Under the pieces are notes generated by a model that saw only the letters and a program-made list of their open reading frames with translations, did not search any database and was not told where the DNA came from. Below, in pieces: positions 35,817 through 46,913 of a DNA stretch of 64,000 nucleotides; the first letter of the stretch is position 1, and each line of letters begins with the position of its first letter. Made by a program: the position numbers and the translations under genes. This stretch comes from Echinometra lucunter (taxonomy: Eukaryota > Echinodermata > Echinoidea > Camarodonta > Echinometridae). The stretch lies in NCBI GenBank assembly GCA_029962745.1, contig CM057154.1:15398723-15462722 (forward strand), given 5' to 3'.

Positions 35817-38800
35817 CTATAACCAGGACACATCAAGACCAAAGTTTCTAGACGGTCTACTTCTGGAACGAATCTCTCCACTCATATATCCTGGCATACA
35901 CCTCATCGAAGACTGGAGCGAGACAGGCCTTGACTTTGTCCACGTATGCCTTGAGTTTGGGATTATCTCCAAAGATGTCACGACCGTTACGGTGAACTGT
36001 GTAAACTGTAGAGACAGTTGAAAAAGGGAATATGAAATGTAAAACAATGCAGAAATATTATCATCACAAAGAAGAAGATTTTTGAGGAATGTACACTTCG
36101 TAATATATAGATATAGGCTATTAGAATTACGATTTTTACAAGATTTCTTTTTTCTAAACATATGATGGCTATTATAATATGTTTAGAACTTTGGAGATCG
36201 ATATCTTGTTGTATAATGTGGCAGTGTACCGGAGAATACTTTGGATTCAGCAGCGTTACTCCGCAGTCGCCGCGTCCGCCGTCGCGTCATATTCTTGAGT
36301 TTGTGATAATGGCCCCGTTTCTTGAAGGATTTTGTTCAAATTTTGGTATAGTATATAGAGGTTTATCACGAAAAAAAAATAAAAATAAAATATTTAAAAA
36401 ACATCCAGCCGCCTACAACTTTTGGTGGTGCGAGTTCCGTTTTATACAAAATACGGTTGATTTTGATGGCCTGCTTTTGCGCGCTCTACTGTTCAAAGGT
36501 CAAATTTGCTAAAAATAATCAATTTGCTTCTCTCTGCCATTTCTTGGCCGATTTCGATTCTGATTGCTCTGAATGATGAAGCTAGGTGAGGGCTTGTGAG
36601 CAAAACTCACATATACAGGTCAAACGTCAAATGTTAGAATTTACCGGCAAGTTTCTAAACCGTTAGCCTGTTTGGTGGTCTAATGTGGATGGTGTATGCT
36701 TGTTATACAAGGACCTCAATGTTATTTTGGGGTTAAGGTCACTTTTGTAGGTTAAAGGTCATATGTGCTCAAAATGATTAATTTGCTTCTTCTCTGCCAT
36801 TTCTTCGCCTATTTTGATTCTTTACTGCTCTGATTGATAAAACTAGGGGAGGAGTTCCTAACTTGTACTCAGAAATGTATAAATCATTGATATGCAAATT
36901 TGTGCAAAACCACCACCACCAAAAAAAAAACACAAAACAAAACAAAAAAAATGCTACTTCTCTGTTTTCCAGCTGATTTTGATTCTGTTTGTTTTATCTC
37001 ATAGGGCTTGGTGGGGGGGGGGGGGGGGGGGGGGGGGGAGGGGGTAGTATATCACGGAAAAAGCCTTTTTTTAAAGTTAGGTTATATTGTATGGGCAGCT
37101 ATTTCTCAACGATCCGGGGGATACACTTCCGTTGCGTGGCAACGGAGACTTTGACATTTGCACATTTAAGGTTTTTTAGGACGAAAGAGAATGGTACTTT
37201 GATGAAAGCAATTTTTTTTAAAGGTTAAAATGGAAGTAAAATCCTATACAGTGTGTCCCAGAAAAAAAAGGAAACCGGACTTCGTGGGAAACTCTCTATC
37301 TTGATAAATAATTTCCTTGATGAATGTATGAAAAGCTCTGCTTCTGTACTTTTTCTTGGATGTGCAACTTATTATTCATATTTCACGCAGGGTGGAATTA
37401 AAACGATGGAAAGTGGTGCTACCTAAATTTCATTTGCATGCACAAATTGCAACTTTGAGTTAGACTTTAAGGTAATAAAAGTAATTATTTTGGAAAGAGA
37501 TAAACATTATATAAGAATTCACAATTTCCTTTTTTATATGCCACCTCATGCGTCAAAAATTAATGACGCATGGAAGAGAATCAGTAAAATGAAAAAATGC
37601 CTGATTTCTCCCAAATGAGTAGATAGTTGAGTAAGAAGCCATTCAGTTTTCCTGATCAAGCAGCTGACAATGAACTTAATGCTTGAGTGAATTCACACAA
37701 GCATTGAGAATGAAAAGGAACATTAGAGATGGTGGAGGTACAAAGAGGCTGGAAATTAAGCAAAGCATTATGATTACTTCTGTACTTCCGTACTTCTGCC
37801 ACATATTCTCTTCCGACATTGATTTCTTCTTCGACCAGGGGGGGGGGGGGGGGGGGGGGGGGGGGGTGGAGGTGTTCATAAAGCTGTTCGTAAGGTATGA
37901 ACGACTTTACGCACGACTGGTGATACCTTCTTGTGCTGCATGTAAATAAATGAGAATCTGATTAAGAAGGTATCACCAGTCGTTCGTAAAGTCGTTCGTA
38001 ACTTACGAACAGCTTGCTGACATTGAGTTTTGTCCCTTCCTCGACCCTGCTGGTATTTTCTAATGTTCTTCCAATAACGTAGACTTTGTAGGAACTTGGC
38101 AATCTGGATATCTCGCATGTTAAAGTTCCTGCAACTTGCTGCAGGTTCCCAGAGTGAGCCACGGTTGTACGCAGCGGGGATGGGGGGGGGGGGGGGGCCC
38201 AGATATTGCACCAGATCCTACAATTTCAATTTTGATAATGCAAATTGCCCCCGTGACAAGCTCCGTAGCTTCGCTCCCTCGCTTTCATGTTTCTTCGTAC
38301 AGTATAGGCATTCTTGCCCCCCCCCCGGAAATTTTTTTGCGTACGGCCCTGGAGTGAGCCCATTCAGTTATGATAATCCCCCTTTGATCTATGGTCAGTT
38401 GCATCTTCAGTCAACTAATGATGTTTTGCTTAGTTTTCGTCCTTTTTATACCCAAACCATCTTAGTTTATAACCTCTTGGTCTTATACCAGTTTTTTCTA
38501 TTTCCCAGATCGTCCAACACTACCACGGCGAAACCCATTTGGTCTACCATGAAATTGGCCTAATTTCCATTTGCTCAAATCTCACTTGGTTTACTTATCA
38601 TTTTATCTAATGATCAAGACTAATTGCCACTATGTCTACTCTGGTTTTCCACATTTCGTCTAATAACCATTTAGTCTATTTCCAGTTCGTCTAAGCAGAT
38701 AGATGGTGTTAGATCAAGTGAGTATTAGACGAAATAGGCAAAGCCTAACTGAAAATTAGACGAAATAGTAAATTGGCTAAGTGGAAATTAGACCAAATGG

Positions 38801-41133
38801 TTACTAGACAAACTGGTTATCGACGAAATGGGATTAGACCGTATGGGGTGAGACCAAACAGGCATTTACAGACAAAGTGGGATTAGACCAAGTGACAATT
38901 CACCAATCTCTAATGTTCCTCTCAATGTTTGTGTAAATGCACTCAAGCATTAGGTCCATTGTCAGCTCCTAGATCAGGAGAGCTGAATGGTTTCTACTCG
39001 ACTATCGACTCATTTGTTTTCATCGTTCTCTAGAATTAGTCATACATTTCTTACGCATTAGGTATCATTACAAAAAAGAAAATTATGAATATTTACATGA
39101 TACGTTTTTTTTTCCAAAGTGATTAAGTTTACCAACCTAAAAACTAACTCAAAGTTTTACAATTTGCGTGTGCAAATGAAATTTTGGTACCATCACTTTC
39201 CATTGTTTTAATTCAATCATGCGTGAAATATGAATAATAAGTTACATAAAATGAAAGAAGAGAATTAGAGCTTTTGATACATGTATATCCCATCAAGGAA
39301 ATTATTTGTTATCATAGAAATACCTGTTATGAAATCCGCTTTTTTTTCTGGGACACACTGTATCATTGGCGTAAATGGGGGGGGGGGGGATGGCATGTAC
39401 AAATATCCCCCACTTTTTAAGGGAGAAATGATTTTTAATTAATCACTTAGTAAATTTTTTGATAATCTGTCATAAACTACCATGATATTTTAGAATTTCT
39501 ATTTGAAAATGCGATTGAAAACCAGAAAAGTGGTTATTTCTGGCTCGCCCGCTTCGCAAAATGAAAATCAAAATGTGTGTTAGGGGGTCTGTGCGGGTGG
39601 GTGATGGTTTGTGTTTATACTTAAGTGTGAGTTCGACAGAAAAAAAAATCGGTAAAAAAGTCGATCATCCCCCCCCCCCGCTACTCAAAGTGGATTTTAA
39701 TACGCCAATGCACTGTATAACAGAATAATGATAACAGTTTACCTCGCAAACAGCCATGATGTCGGCAATCGATATCTCTTTTCCACAGAGGAAGTTGTTG
39801 TCCTTGAGGAATCCCTTCTCGATCTTGTCAAGACTCTGCTTTAGATTCTCTGCGTCAGTTTTGACCTTCTCCTTATCCACAGGCTTCGGCGAGAATACCT
39901 ACATCGCAAAGATAATTTTTTTCAGATATAATTCGATTTTTTTCCAAGTTCAAGTCACTTGGTGTCACTATAATGAAGACCTTTGGTAGCCAACTGTTTA
40001 AATTTACCTCTGTTATGAAGAGGGCCAAACATTTTCCCCTGGTGCCTGTATGATGGAAGGCGATATACTCATCCACACGAGCCCGAGCCTTCAAGTCCTT
40101 TGGGTACCACTTATCGTCGAACTTGCCGGCATATTTGCTAGTCAGGTAACGGAAAATAGCGACTCTGTGAACGAGTAGACAAAATACACAGATTAGATAA
40201 GAAGATAACCTTATAGAAGAAAAGAAGATAACCTTATAGAAGATAAGGAGATAACCTTACAGAAGATCAGATTGATTATTGTGAAGGGTGTCAGTTCGAT
40301 TCTTGTGTACTTCAGTGATCTGCCTTGCCGTCTTTATACTAGCATTGATTTTACTTCAATGATTTCTTGAGAATCGTTCTATTAGCAAATACATTCTTGC
40401 TATTTCTATATGCGACTGTACACACACTGTATCAATAAAACATTACACTTTTGAAAAATCTGTTATAATTGACATTCAAAAATAGAAGATTTTTTTCATG
40501 TCGATAGTTGCCCAGTAGTCTTTTTTGTCAAGTGCCACAGGCAATATAAATTTTTGTTCACACTTGGGCGAACAATGACAGTTTTTTGTTCAGAGTGTGA
40601 AAACTGACTTGCGCCAATTTAAAAGAGGGAAGATTAAACCAGCAGTCTGAATAAGTACTCCCATTCAAAGAAATTGCCTTTTGCCACAGAATTGCCTGTT
40701 TGACTGGTCGATGGTTTGAGCAATTGAATTATTAACTGATTAATCAATCGATTGATTGTTGATTAAATAAAATTATTATCTATTGATTGACTGGTTGATT
40801 GACTGACTGGCTGATTGGTCGAATTACTGACTAATGCATTAATTGACTGACTGACTGATCTGTCGGCTGATGTACTGATGGACTGATTGTTGATTGATTT
40901 TGATTGATTGACTGAATGATCTGAAGATGGATTAATGTGGTACTTTTCTTCCTGATTGGCATGTGGATTTGATGTGTCTGTAAATTGTGAATACTGTGCT
41001 TTAAAAGTGTAACGTTTCTATGGATGCGCCCTGTATAGAACTTAGAACGATTTCGTGTTGTTTACTATTACTTTGACAACTGCAAAGATAATATCAACAA
41101 CAAGAGCAAGTACAACATTACTACTAGTACTAG

Positions 41134-41202
<69 letters not shown>

Positions 41203-44200
41203 TACTCCTACTACTACTACTATTACTACTACAATTACAACTACAACAATTACTTCTACAACAGTAACCCAGTTTTACTACCAAGTGACGCTGCAATAAC
41301 TGCTAAAACGACAGCTACGGCGACTACAGCAACAACAACAAACCAACCAATGCTAGTACTATTACGACGATGACTACGAGAACTAATTATAACAACAACT
41401 ATTACTACCAATTCTACTACTAAACTATCTGATTGTAAACAGGGTAAAAAGGATCGTATTGCGAGAAATTATCTTTTTTGAGGGTGAATCAGTGATTGTT
41501 TTGACACAGCTTAAATCATAAAAACACACACAACAAAGACAACACCAAATGTGTGGCACAAGAAATGTAATTTTCCTTATCAATCGTCTTTCCATTGATG
41601 AGATTCTGTAATCTGCCTTTAATCATAAAAGCCAATGATAGAAGGGAAGCACAAAACAAATAACAATCCTTACGTTTCACCGAGGTAAAAATCGCCATCT
41701 TGAAGCCCAGGGACTGTCTGGAGTGGGAACTTGTCAGTGTATTCAGGCTTCTTGTGCTCGCCTGCAAAACAGAACAATTATATTCAACAGGTGGTTAGAC
41801 AGTGGCGTATATCTACCTGAGGGGGGGGGGGGGGGGTAAGTGCCCCGGGCGGCATTTTAGGGGGCGCAAAGAAGCAAAAGTGAAAAAAAAAAAAAAGAAA
41901 AAGAAAAATGAAGAAAAATCATATGTTTAAGGAATTTTGTACCCCTTCTCCCCATTCGCAGGAGAAATGCATCAGAAAAAGAGTTTTTGAGGGTTTAAAG
42001 TGCAAAGATTTTCTAAAGCTCGGTCTCTTTGCTCCCTCGCACGATCATTTCCTCTCAGAATCTCATAATTTCGTGGCCATATTTCATAACAAGACTGCAT
42101 CAGCATTGTTCACTATATATACCCGCAATTTGATGAGCCATTTCCGGCAAAACAAACATGTCAAGTCAAGTGACATTATATTAATGGCTGCTTAGTATTT
42201 CAGCACATGCCATGACCTGATGACAGGTATACCTCATTTTACCTACTTCACAAGTTCTTAAACAAGTTTTTAAAAACGGGTTCGAAATTGATGATGCAGT
42301 TGCCATTGTCGTTGTTTTTCTCGCTGTCATGTAAAGTTTCACCTCAATGTGGTCTTATACAGCATTTGCAAAGGTTAAACATTCGAAAGAAATCTAACAT
42401 CCAAATTAGGGCGGCACTTGGAGGGGGCACAAAAACGCAAAAGAGAAAAAAGAAAAAGGAGACAATGAAGGGAAATCGTAATCTAGAGGAGTTACGCGCC
42501 CCCTCCCAATTCGCAGGCTAAATGCATCAGAAATAGAGTTTTTGAGGGTTTAAAATGCCAGTTTTTTAGAGCTCGATCACTTTGCTTCCTCGCATGAATA
42601 TATTTCCTCTCAGGATCTCATAGGCTTTTAAAATAGCTTTTTAAAAAGGGGTTCAGAATTTGGAAAATAATGGTGCAGTTGTCGTTGCTTTGCTCGCTAT
42701 GATGTAAGATTCATCTGCCCCTTGCTAAATATTGCACCCCCGTATGGCCTAATACAGCATTTGCAAAGGTTAAACATTTGAAAGAAATCTAAGTTTCTTG
42801 TCGCCTTGCTATCAAAATCAGGCCTCGACTATTCCTCAAGGATCTTCGTTAATTTTACTCCCAATTTTAAAACTGAGAAAATAAAAAACAGTTTATTAAT
42901 CTAATTTCGATCTTTTTTACCGTTCAGTTTCAGTGATCAATTACCAAATTTCCTGGGTAAAATGCACAAGAATTTGCGTTTTTACGGATTAAGTTTAAAA
43001 AAAAAAAAAAAAAAAAACGCCACTTGTTTTCTGTCCGAAACCACCCTGTTTCCAAATATTACGAGCGAGCAAAGCGAGCGAGGAAATGCACACTGTTTTT
43101 GATGTTAGAAGTAGTAACCCCTTCAGTGAATTACATTTTGAGCAAATGAAACATCTAAATTATTTATTCGGCCACCTTACTCTCCCAATTCGCTTGCTTT
43201 CAAACATCATTGAACAATTATTTAACGAGCGAGCGTGTTGTTTCGTTATTGAAGTACAATATAGTCCTATAAAACATCTAAATAATCTTCTCGATCACTT
43301 GACTCCATTTAGCTACCTCGCTCACCGTCCCAAACCATATTGTTTTTACGAACGAGCAAAGTCAGCGACCCCCATCTCCCCCCGCCCCCCACAAAAAATA
43401 TGGTCTGGTCAGCAAAATGCAGATTTTTCCTTGTTGTTGTTGTAAATTTGTGAACCACCTCACTGCCAAAATATTATGATAATATGCTAATCGCTTCTGA
43501 AATAAGCTGATTGCCGTGCCCGAAATCAGCTTTTGCAAGCAGGAGTAGCAAGCTAGTGACCGAAAAATGGGAATTTTTGTTTTTATCTTGGCCATTATCT
43601 ACTGAAAGTGTATCTATTTTTTAGGTAAACTTGCGACTCGATTTCTTGGAATGAAGTCCAGATGTGCTTATATTACTAAAATTTTAGGAGTGGAATACTA
43701 GCCTATGAGATCAGATTGAGGCACAAGATGCAAACTTATTCCTTTCATAAGAATGGTAATTATCATCGGCATTGGTTAAGTTAATTAAATGCTTCGAGCC
43801 CTCACTGATTTCCCATTTTCCTTTTCCTTGTTTCCCTCTTTCTTTTCACTTTCCTTCACCTTTCTTTTCTCATTTTTTTCTTGTTTTTTTGCCAGCCGAT
43901 GAGGGGGGATGGGCACGTGCCCTCCGTGCCCCCTCGCAGTTATGCCACTGCCAACCTGTAACCATAGATAAAGTAAATTCCCAGTTATTTCATTTCTAAA
44001 TGTTTTAGGAGTTTCCTCAATTTCTTTCGCATTTTCTGGTGACATTCATCTTGGTAACCCCACACTGTCACTTTCACATATTTTTCAAAACTAATTTGTT
44101 CAGTGGTGAAATTGATATCAAGAAAAAGCACCAACAAAATCATTTCATCGATGCTCTTTTCAAAAAAATTAAAAAAAATAAACGTATATAATAAGCCTCA

Positions 44201-44910
44201 ATAGATTTTAGAACCGGGTATCTTTTTGAAACATCAGGGCTGCATACTGAACTCTTGATGACTCCCGTGCTACTGCTTTTTGCCCCCTTTGAAGGAATAC
44301 CATGAATGCATGACTAAGCAATTCCTTTTCAGTAATCTTACTTGTGTTGCATAACAATGCATATACACATCAGGCTTTTTCCCAAACGCCTATAGCATAA
44401 ATTGAATTGTAAGCATGTACCTACTGTGCCGAGAAAAAGGATTGTCTGGCTATCACAATTGATTTCGGAGGCGATGAGTTGGCATTTTTGCACGTAGCTA
44501 AATACAAATGTGTTTCGGCTGGAAGCATTTTTGTTTGCATGTATGTGCGCTCCCGAATATTTGCACTCCATAACAAATGTTACAAATAACAGATAGACCG
44601 CCCCTGGATAGGGTTTGGGGAATTAAGAGAAATTTTCTTGTAAAAAGTAACCATACAACCACAGTTTCACCACGGTAATATGATGATATACCCATACCAT
44701 CAGCTTACCGTGGGTGTATCAAGTGTAACCAGGTACTTTTTTTAAATGGACTCACAACACATTCACCATCAAACACGACATCAGGTACAAGGACATACCC
44801 GCAAAGATATCGACGTATTCAAGCTCATGTGGAATTTTCGAGAGCTTGAGAAAGATAACCAAAGCACGGCATGGCTGAGATCTCAGATCAACGTACAATT
44901 TGACAGACAT
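35817..44910 (-). CDS. GSTT: Theta-class glutathione S-transferase, gene B (5 exons, C-terminal frameshift)
   Basis: Coding exons: 44799-44910, 41674-41761, 40008-40164, 39743-39898, 35817-36005, with the splice sites and phases of gene A. Exons 1-4 are open and very like A: Ser11, Val54-Pro55, Glu66-Thr67, WYPKDLKARARVDEY and SIAD. Two changes stand out. Exon 4 is 12 nt shorter at its start, losing four residues after the splice (VFSPKP against VLAPAFSGKP in A). In exon 5 one base is missing near 35987 (cgaccgttacgg against cgaccgtttacgg), so after FTQFTV the frame shifts. The ancestral stop at 35857-35859 is skipped and the frame runs on to 35817, giving about 233 residues with an unrelated tail. 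The lost part is the final helices that cover the active site. It is a probable recent pseudogene or a gene with a new C-terminus; a sequencing or assembly error is possible. Confidence 0.8.
36430..37040. repeat. Degenerate repeats in gene B intron 4, ending in poly-G
   Basis: Blocks with atttgcttctctctgccatttc, followed by gattttgattctg-like and gatgaagctagg-like text, recur near 36525, 36780 and, shortened, 36950. A run of about 40 G with one A lies at 37013-37045. Confidence 0.6.
38160..38351 (+). mobile_element. hAT-like miniature element, family 4, exact 8-bp target duplication
   Basis: Begins cacggttgtacgcag with a G-tract close by; ends with a C-tract and tttgcgtacggccctg. The flanks are the 8-mer gagtgagc at 38152-38159 and 38352-38359. 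The interior is similar to 50940-51080. Nested in the TA-flanked foldback. Confidence 0.85.
38380..38910. repeat. Array of short attagac/gtctaat motifs in opposed orientations
   Basis: The left half repeats tggtctaatttcc-like motifs every 20-25 bases. The right half, after about 38700, repeats the reverse complement (gaaattagaccaaatgg). The two halves form a diverged inverted repeat. The longer open frame crossing it has no recognisable domain. Confidence 0.75.
39364..39710 (+). mobile_element. hAT-like miniature element, family 1, copy 4, exact 8-bp target duplication
   Basis: Left end cattggcgtaaat followed at once by a G-tract; right end aatacgccaatg. The 8-mer cactgtat flanks both sides (39356-39363 and 39711-39718). 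That duplication contains the last bases of the TA-flanked foldback, so this element inserted into the foldback's terminus after it had arrived. Its right end is 33 bases from exon 4 of gene B. Confidence 0.9.
40421..41034. mobile_element. Probable TA-flanked element in gene B intron 2
   Basis: Sequence absent from unit A. aaaacattacacttttgaaa near 40437 pairs with tttaaaagtgtaacgtttct near 41001, and the outer ends are next to TA. The centre is a run of TGAT/TGAC-like repeats at 40730-40920. Confidence 0.6.
41119..41232 (+). repeat. (TAC)n/(ACT)n microsatellite in intron 2 of gene B
   Basis: About 30 ACT triplets with few interruptions. It matches the array in gene A at 26242-26330. Confidence 0.9.
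41800..43950 (+). mobile_element. Composite hAT-like element, family 2
   Basis: Left end cagtggcgtatatctacc followed by a G-tract; right end cagttatgccactg. It contains two related internal blocks (near 41850-42400 and 42410-42790), each with ttcgcagg..aaatgcatcag and gagtttttgagggttt. These are also similar to the element at 45175. The flanking 8-mers do not match, so the two ends may come from different insertions. Unit A has unrelated sequence here. Confidence 0.65.
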
Positions 44911-45174
44911 GGTTGCTCTTCTTGTACTTTGTACCGGTCACTCGATTTCGATGTAGCCTGGTACACTCGTGTAACTTCTTTCCCTGCCTGTCGAACATAT
45001 ACCATGACTACAATGACATTTGAGTCGTTTTACACTCTGCTCACTCTGAGCTCGATTACGTAACAAAGACGTACAAGTGTGCTTGATTCCCCGGCCCGGG
45101 AAGAGGAGTTAAATACAATTCATGTCTCAAAAGATGTTTTCGATCTTTCCCTAAATAGGGAGTGCCATGCAGCT

Positions 45175-45839
45175 TGGTGGTGTATCTACGGGAGGGGGGG
45201 GGGGGCATTTTAGGGGGCGCAAAGACACAGAAGTGAAAAAAAAGCAGGAAAATGAAGCAAAACCTTATTTTTTATAGGATTTTGCGACCCCCTCCCCCAT
45301 TCGCAGGAGAAATGCATCAGAAATATAGCTTTTGAGAGTTTAAAGTGCAAAACAATTTCTAAAGCTCGGTCGCTTTGCTCGCTCGCATGACAATTTCCTT
45401 TCAGAATCTCATAATTTCGCGCTCATATATTTCAATAACGAGACTGCATCAGCATTGTTAACTGTATAATTATTCTTACCTGAAATTTATGAGCCATTTT
45501 TTAGCAAAACAAACATGTCTAAAGTCATGTGACATTGTATTAATGACTGTTTAATATTTTGGCATATGGCATGATAGGCATAATTCATTTACCTACAAAG
45601 TTCTTAAACAAGCTTTCTTAAAAGGAAAAGGGTTCAGCATTGATGATCGATGCAGGCATGGTTGTCGTTATGTTCCTCGCAGTCATATAAGTTTCATCTG
45701 CGACTAGCTAAATACTGCTCCCCAGTGTGACCTTATACAGCACTTGCACAAGTTAAATATTCGAAAGAAATCTTACATCCGAATTAGGGCGCAACTTCAT
45801 TGTTTGCCCCGGGGGCCATAATTCCTAGATATACCACTG
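45175..45839 (+). mobile_element. hAT-like element, family 2, with exact 8-bp target duplication and an empty site
   Basis: Left end tggtggtgtatctacggg, then a G-tract; right end cctagatataccactg, an 11/14 inverted match. The 8-mer atgcagct flanks both sides (45167-45174 and 45840-45847). Unit A has uninterrupted accatgcagcttcag near 33647, so the insertion followed the segmental duplication. It lies about 265 bases upstream of the gene B start codon. Confidence 0.9.
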
Positions 45840-46029
45840 ATGCAGCTTCAGTTAAGTTGGTTTTTTTTCAAGTCAAGGTCTAGCTAAAAAGGCCTTAATT
45901 TGTTTTACAGTTTTGCACCAAGGATGTATTGAACGTTGTTGTTTTTCGTACTGTTTTATTCAGATTTTATCAAAACAAAACATTTAACATTTCAATTTAA
46001 CATTTCAAATTAAGCAATCTAAACACATC

Positions 46030-46130
46030 AGGGCCCCGTAACACAAAGCTTAGCGATTGATCATACGATACATTTTTGCGATTGATTGCACATAGTGGTC
46101 AATGCAATCAATCGCAAAGATAATCGATCA
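46030..46130. mobile_element. Palindromic miniature element, partial copy
   Basis: Begins cagggccccgtaacacaaag, followed by tgcgattgattgcac, then the complementary gtgcaatcaatcgcaaa-like half. The right terminus is missing. Fuller copies lie at 56708-56850 and 59487-59610. Confidence 0.75.
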
Positions 46131-46417
46131 AATGAAATCAGATATTATAAAAGAACCAAATCCAATACAACCAATAAAGAAAAGATATATTGAAACTGGG
46201 ATTCCCTTTCCATAAAATACCCAGCAATATGCATAATAAAACATTTTTCCTTTCATTGACCTCATTTAAAGAAAAAAAAAAACAAAACCAAAAACGTATC
46301 TGACTTGTACACTAACAAACACCTACACCCTCTCTCAGCCTCACTCACTCTCATCCTAAACAAATCCGACTCTGCATCCCCTTGACCACACCTACCCCCC
46401 TTCAAACACCTACACAG

Positions 46418-46420
<3 letters not shown>

Positions 46421-46453
<33 letters not shown>

Positions 46454-46460
46454 TCTCTCC
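46421..46460 (+). repeat. (CT)n microsatellite
   Basis: About 18 CT units between gene C and gene B. Confidence 0.9.
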
Positions 46461-46718
46461 CAAATCACTCCTGGATATCGCCCTCAGTCCTGCCGTTTCG
46501 GTACATGCTCTCCCATTAGACAAATGCTTGTCTAACGTAATCTTTTTGATAGCTCTTCATTTCGATATTCTACCACTCTCTGAATACTTTCTTCTTGAGT
46601 AGGAACTCTACCTTCTGACCTTGACCTAGAAATAAAATATTTCATTAAAAAAGATCACTGTATTACAAAAATTTACTTATTTCAGGTCGGATCCAGTAAT
46701 TCCCACATGTGTATCTTT

Positions 46719-46913
46719 CTACTCTGCATTTCGAAGCTTTGCCAAACTAAGTTTTTCAATAACCCTCTGCCATAAAGCTTTAACATCATTACAGACCCAG
46801 AATAAATGTTCATAGGATTCAGGGGTTATGCTTTCAGAATGAACAGTTATTAGTATTAGGGCAATTCCATGGAAAATGTTCACTTTAGTGAAAAATGAAG
46901 TTTCAAATTGCAC
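46719..46913 (-). mobile_element. LINE ORF2 C-terminal fragment, minus strand
   Basis: The minus strand reads ESYEHLFWVCNDVKALWQRV, then IEKL, matching the zinc-knuckle region of LINE ORF2 also seen on the plus strand at 31090-31150. The leading CxxC is lost. It lies in the intergenic stretch between gene C and gene B. Confidence 0.65.

Larger units (their letters stand above)
37249..39360. mobile_element. TA-flanked foldback element (mariner-like ends) in gene B intron 4, with a matching empty site
   Basis: Ends are cagtgtgtcccagaaaa and ttttctgggacacactg, flanked by TA on both sides. Arms of about 450 bases pair imperfectly: the ttattattcatatttcacgc block near 37367 with gcgtgaaatatgaataataa near 39220, and gcattgagaatgaaaaggaa near 37701 with its partner near 38920. 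Gene A has cctatataacaataatg where gene B has ccta, TA, the element, TA and taacagaataatg, so the empty site is exact. The centre holds a hAT-like element and a short-repeat array. Confidence 0.88.
34430..45925 (-). repeat. Segmental tandem duplication, unit B (contains GST gene B)
   Basis: Aligns in order with unit A at 22435-33745. Unit B has its own extra insertions: a 2.1-kb TA-flanked foldback and a hAT-like element in intron 4, a TA element in intron 2, a composite hAT-like block in intron 1 and a 665-bp hAT-like element upstream of exon 1. It lacks the TTAA element of unit A. Confidence 0.85.

Noticed and set aside
35817..35856. Treating the shifted tail of gene B as an ancestral GST C-terminus
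   Set aside because: Genes A, C and D all end at the position of the skipped stop; the tail is 3' untranslated sequence read in a new frame.
36162..36512. 116-residue plus-strand frame in gene B intron 4
   Set aside because: No recognisable motif; lies in repeat-derived intron sequence on the opposite strand.
38096..38563. 155-residue plus-strand frame
   Set aside because: It crosses a hAT-like element with G- and C-tracts and a short-repeat array; no conserved domain.
41792..43958. A clean single hAT-like insertion with target duplication
   Set aside because: The flanking 8-mers do not match and the interior is dimeric, so it was called composite with lower confidence.
44746..45063. 105-residue plus-strand frame
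   Set aside because: Antisense shadow of exon 1 of GST gene B.
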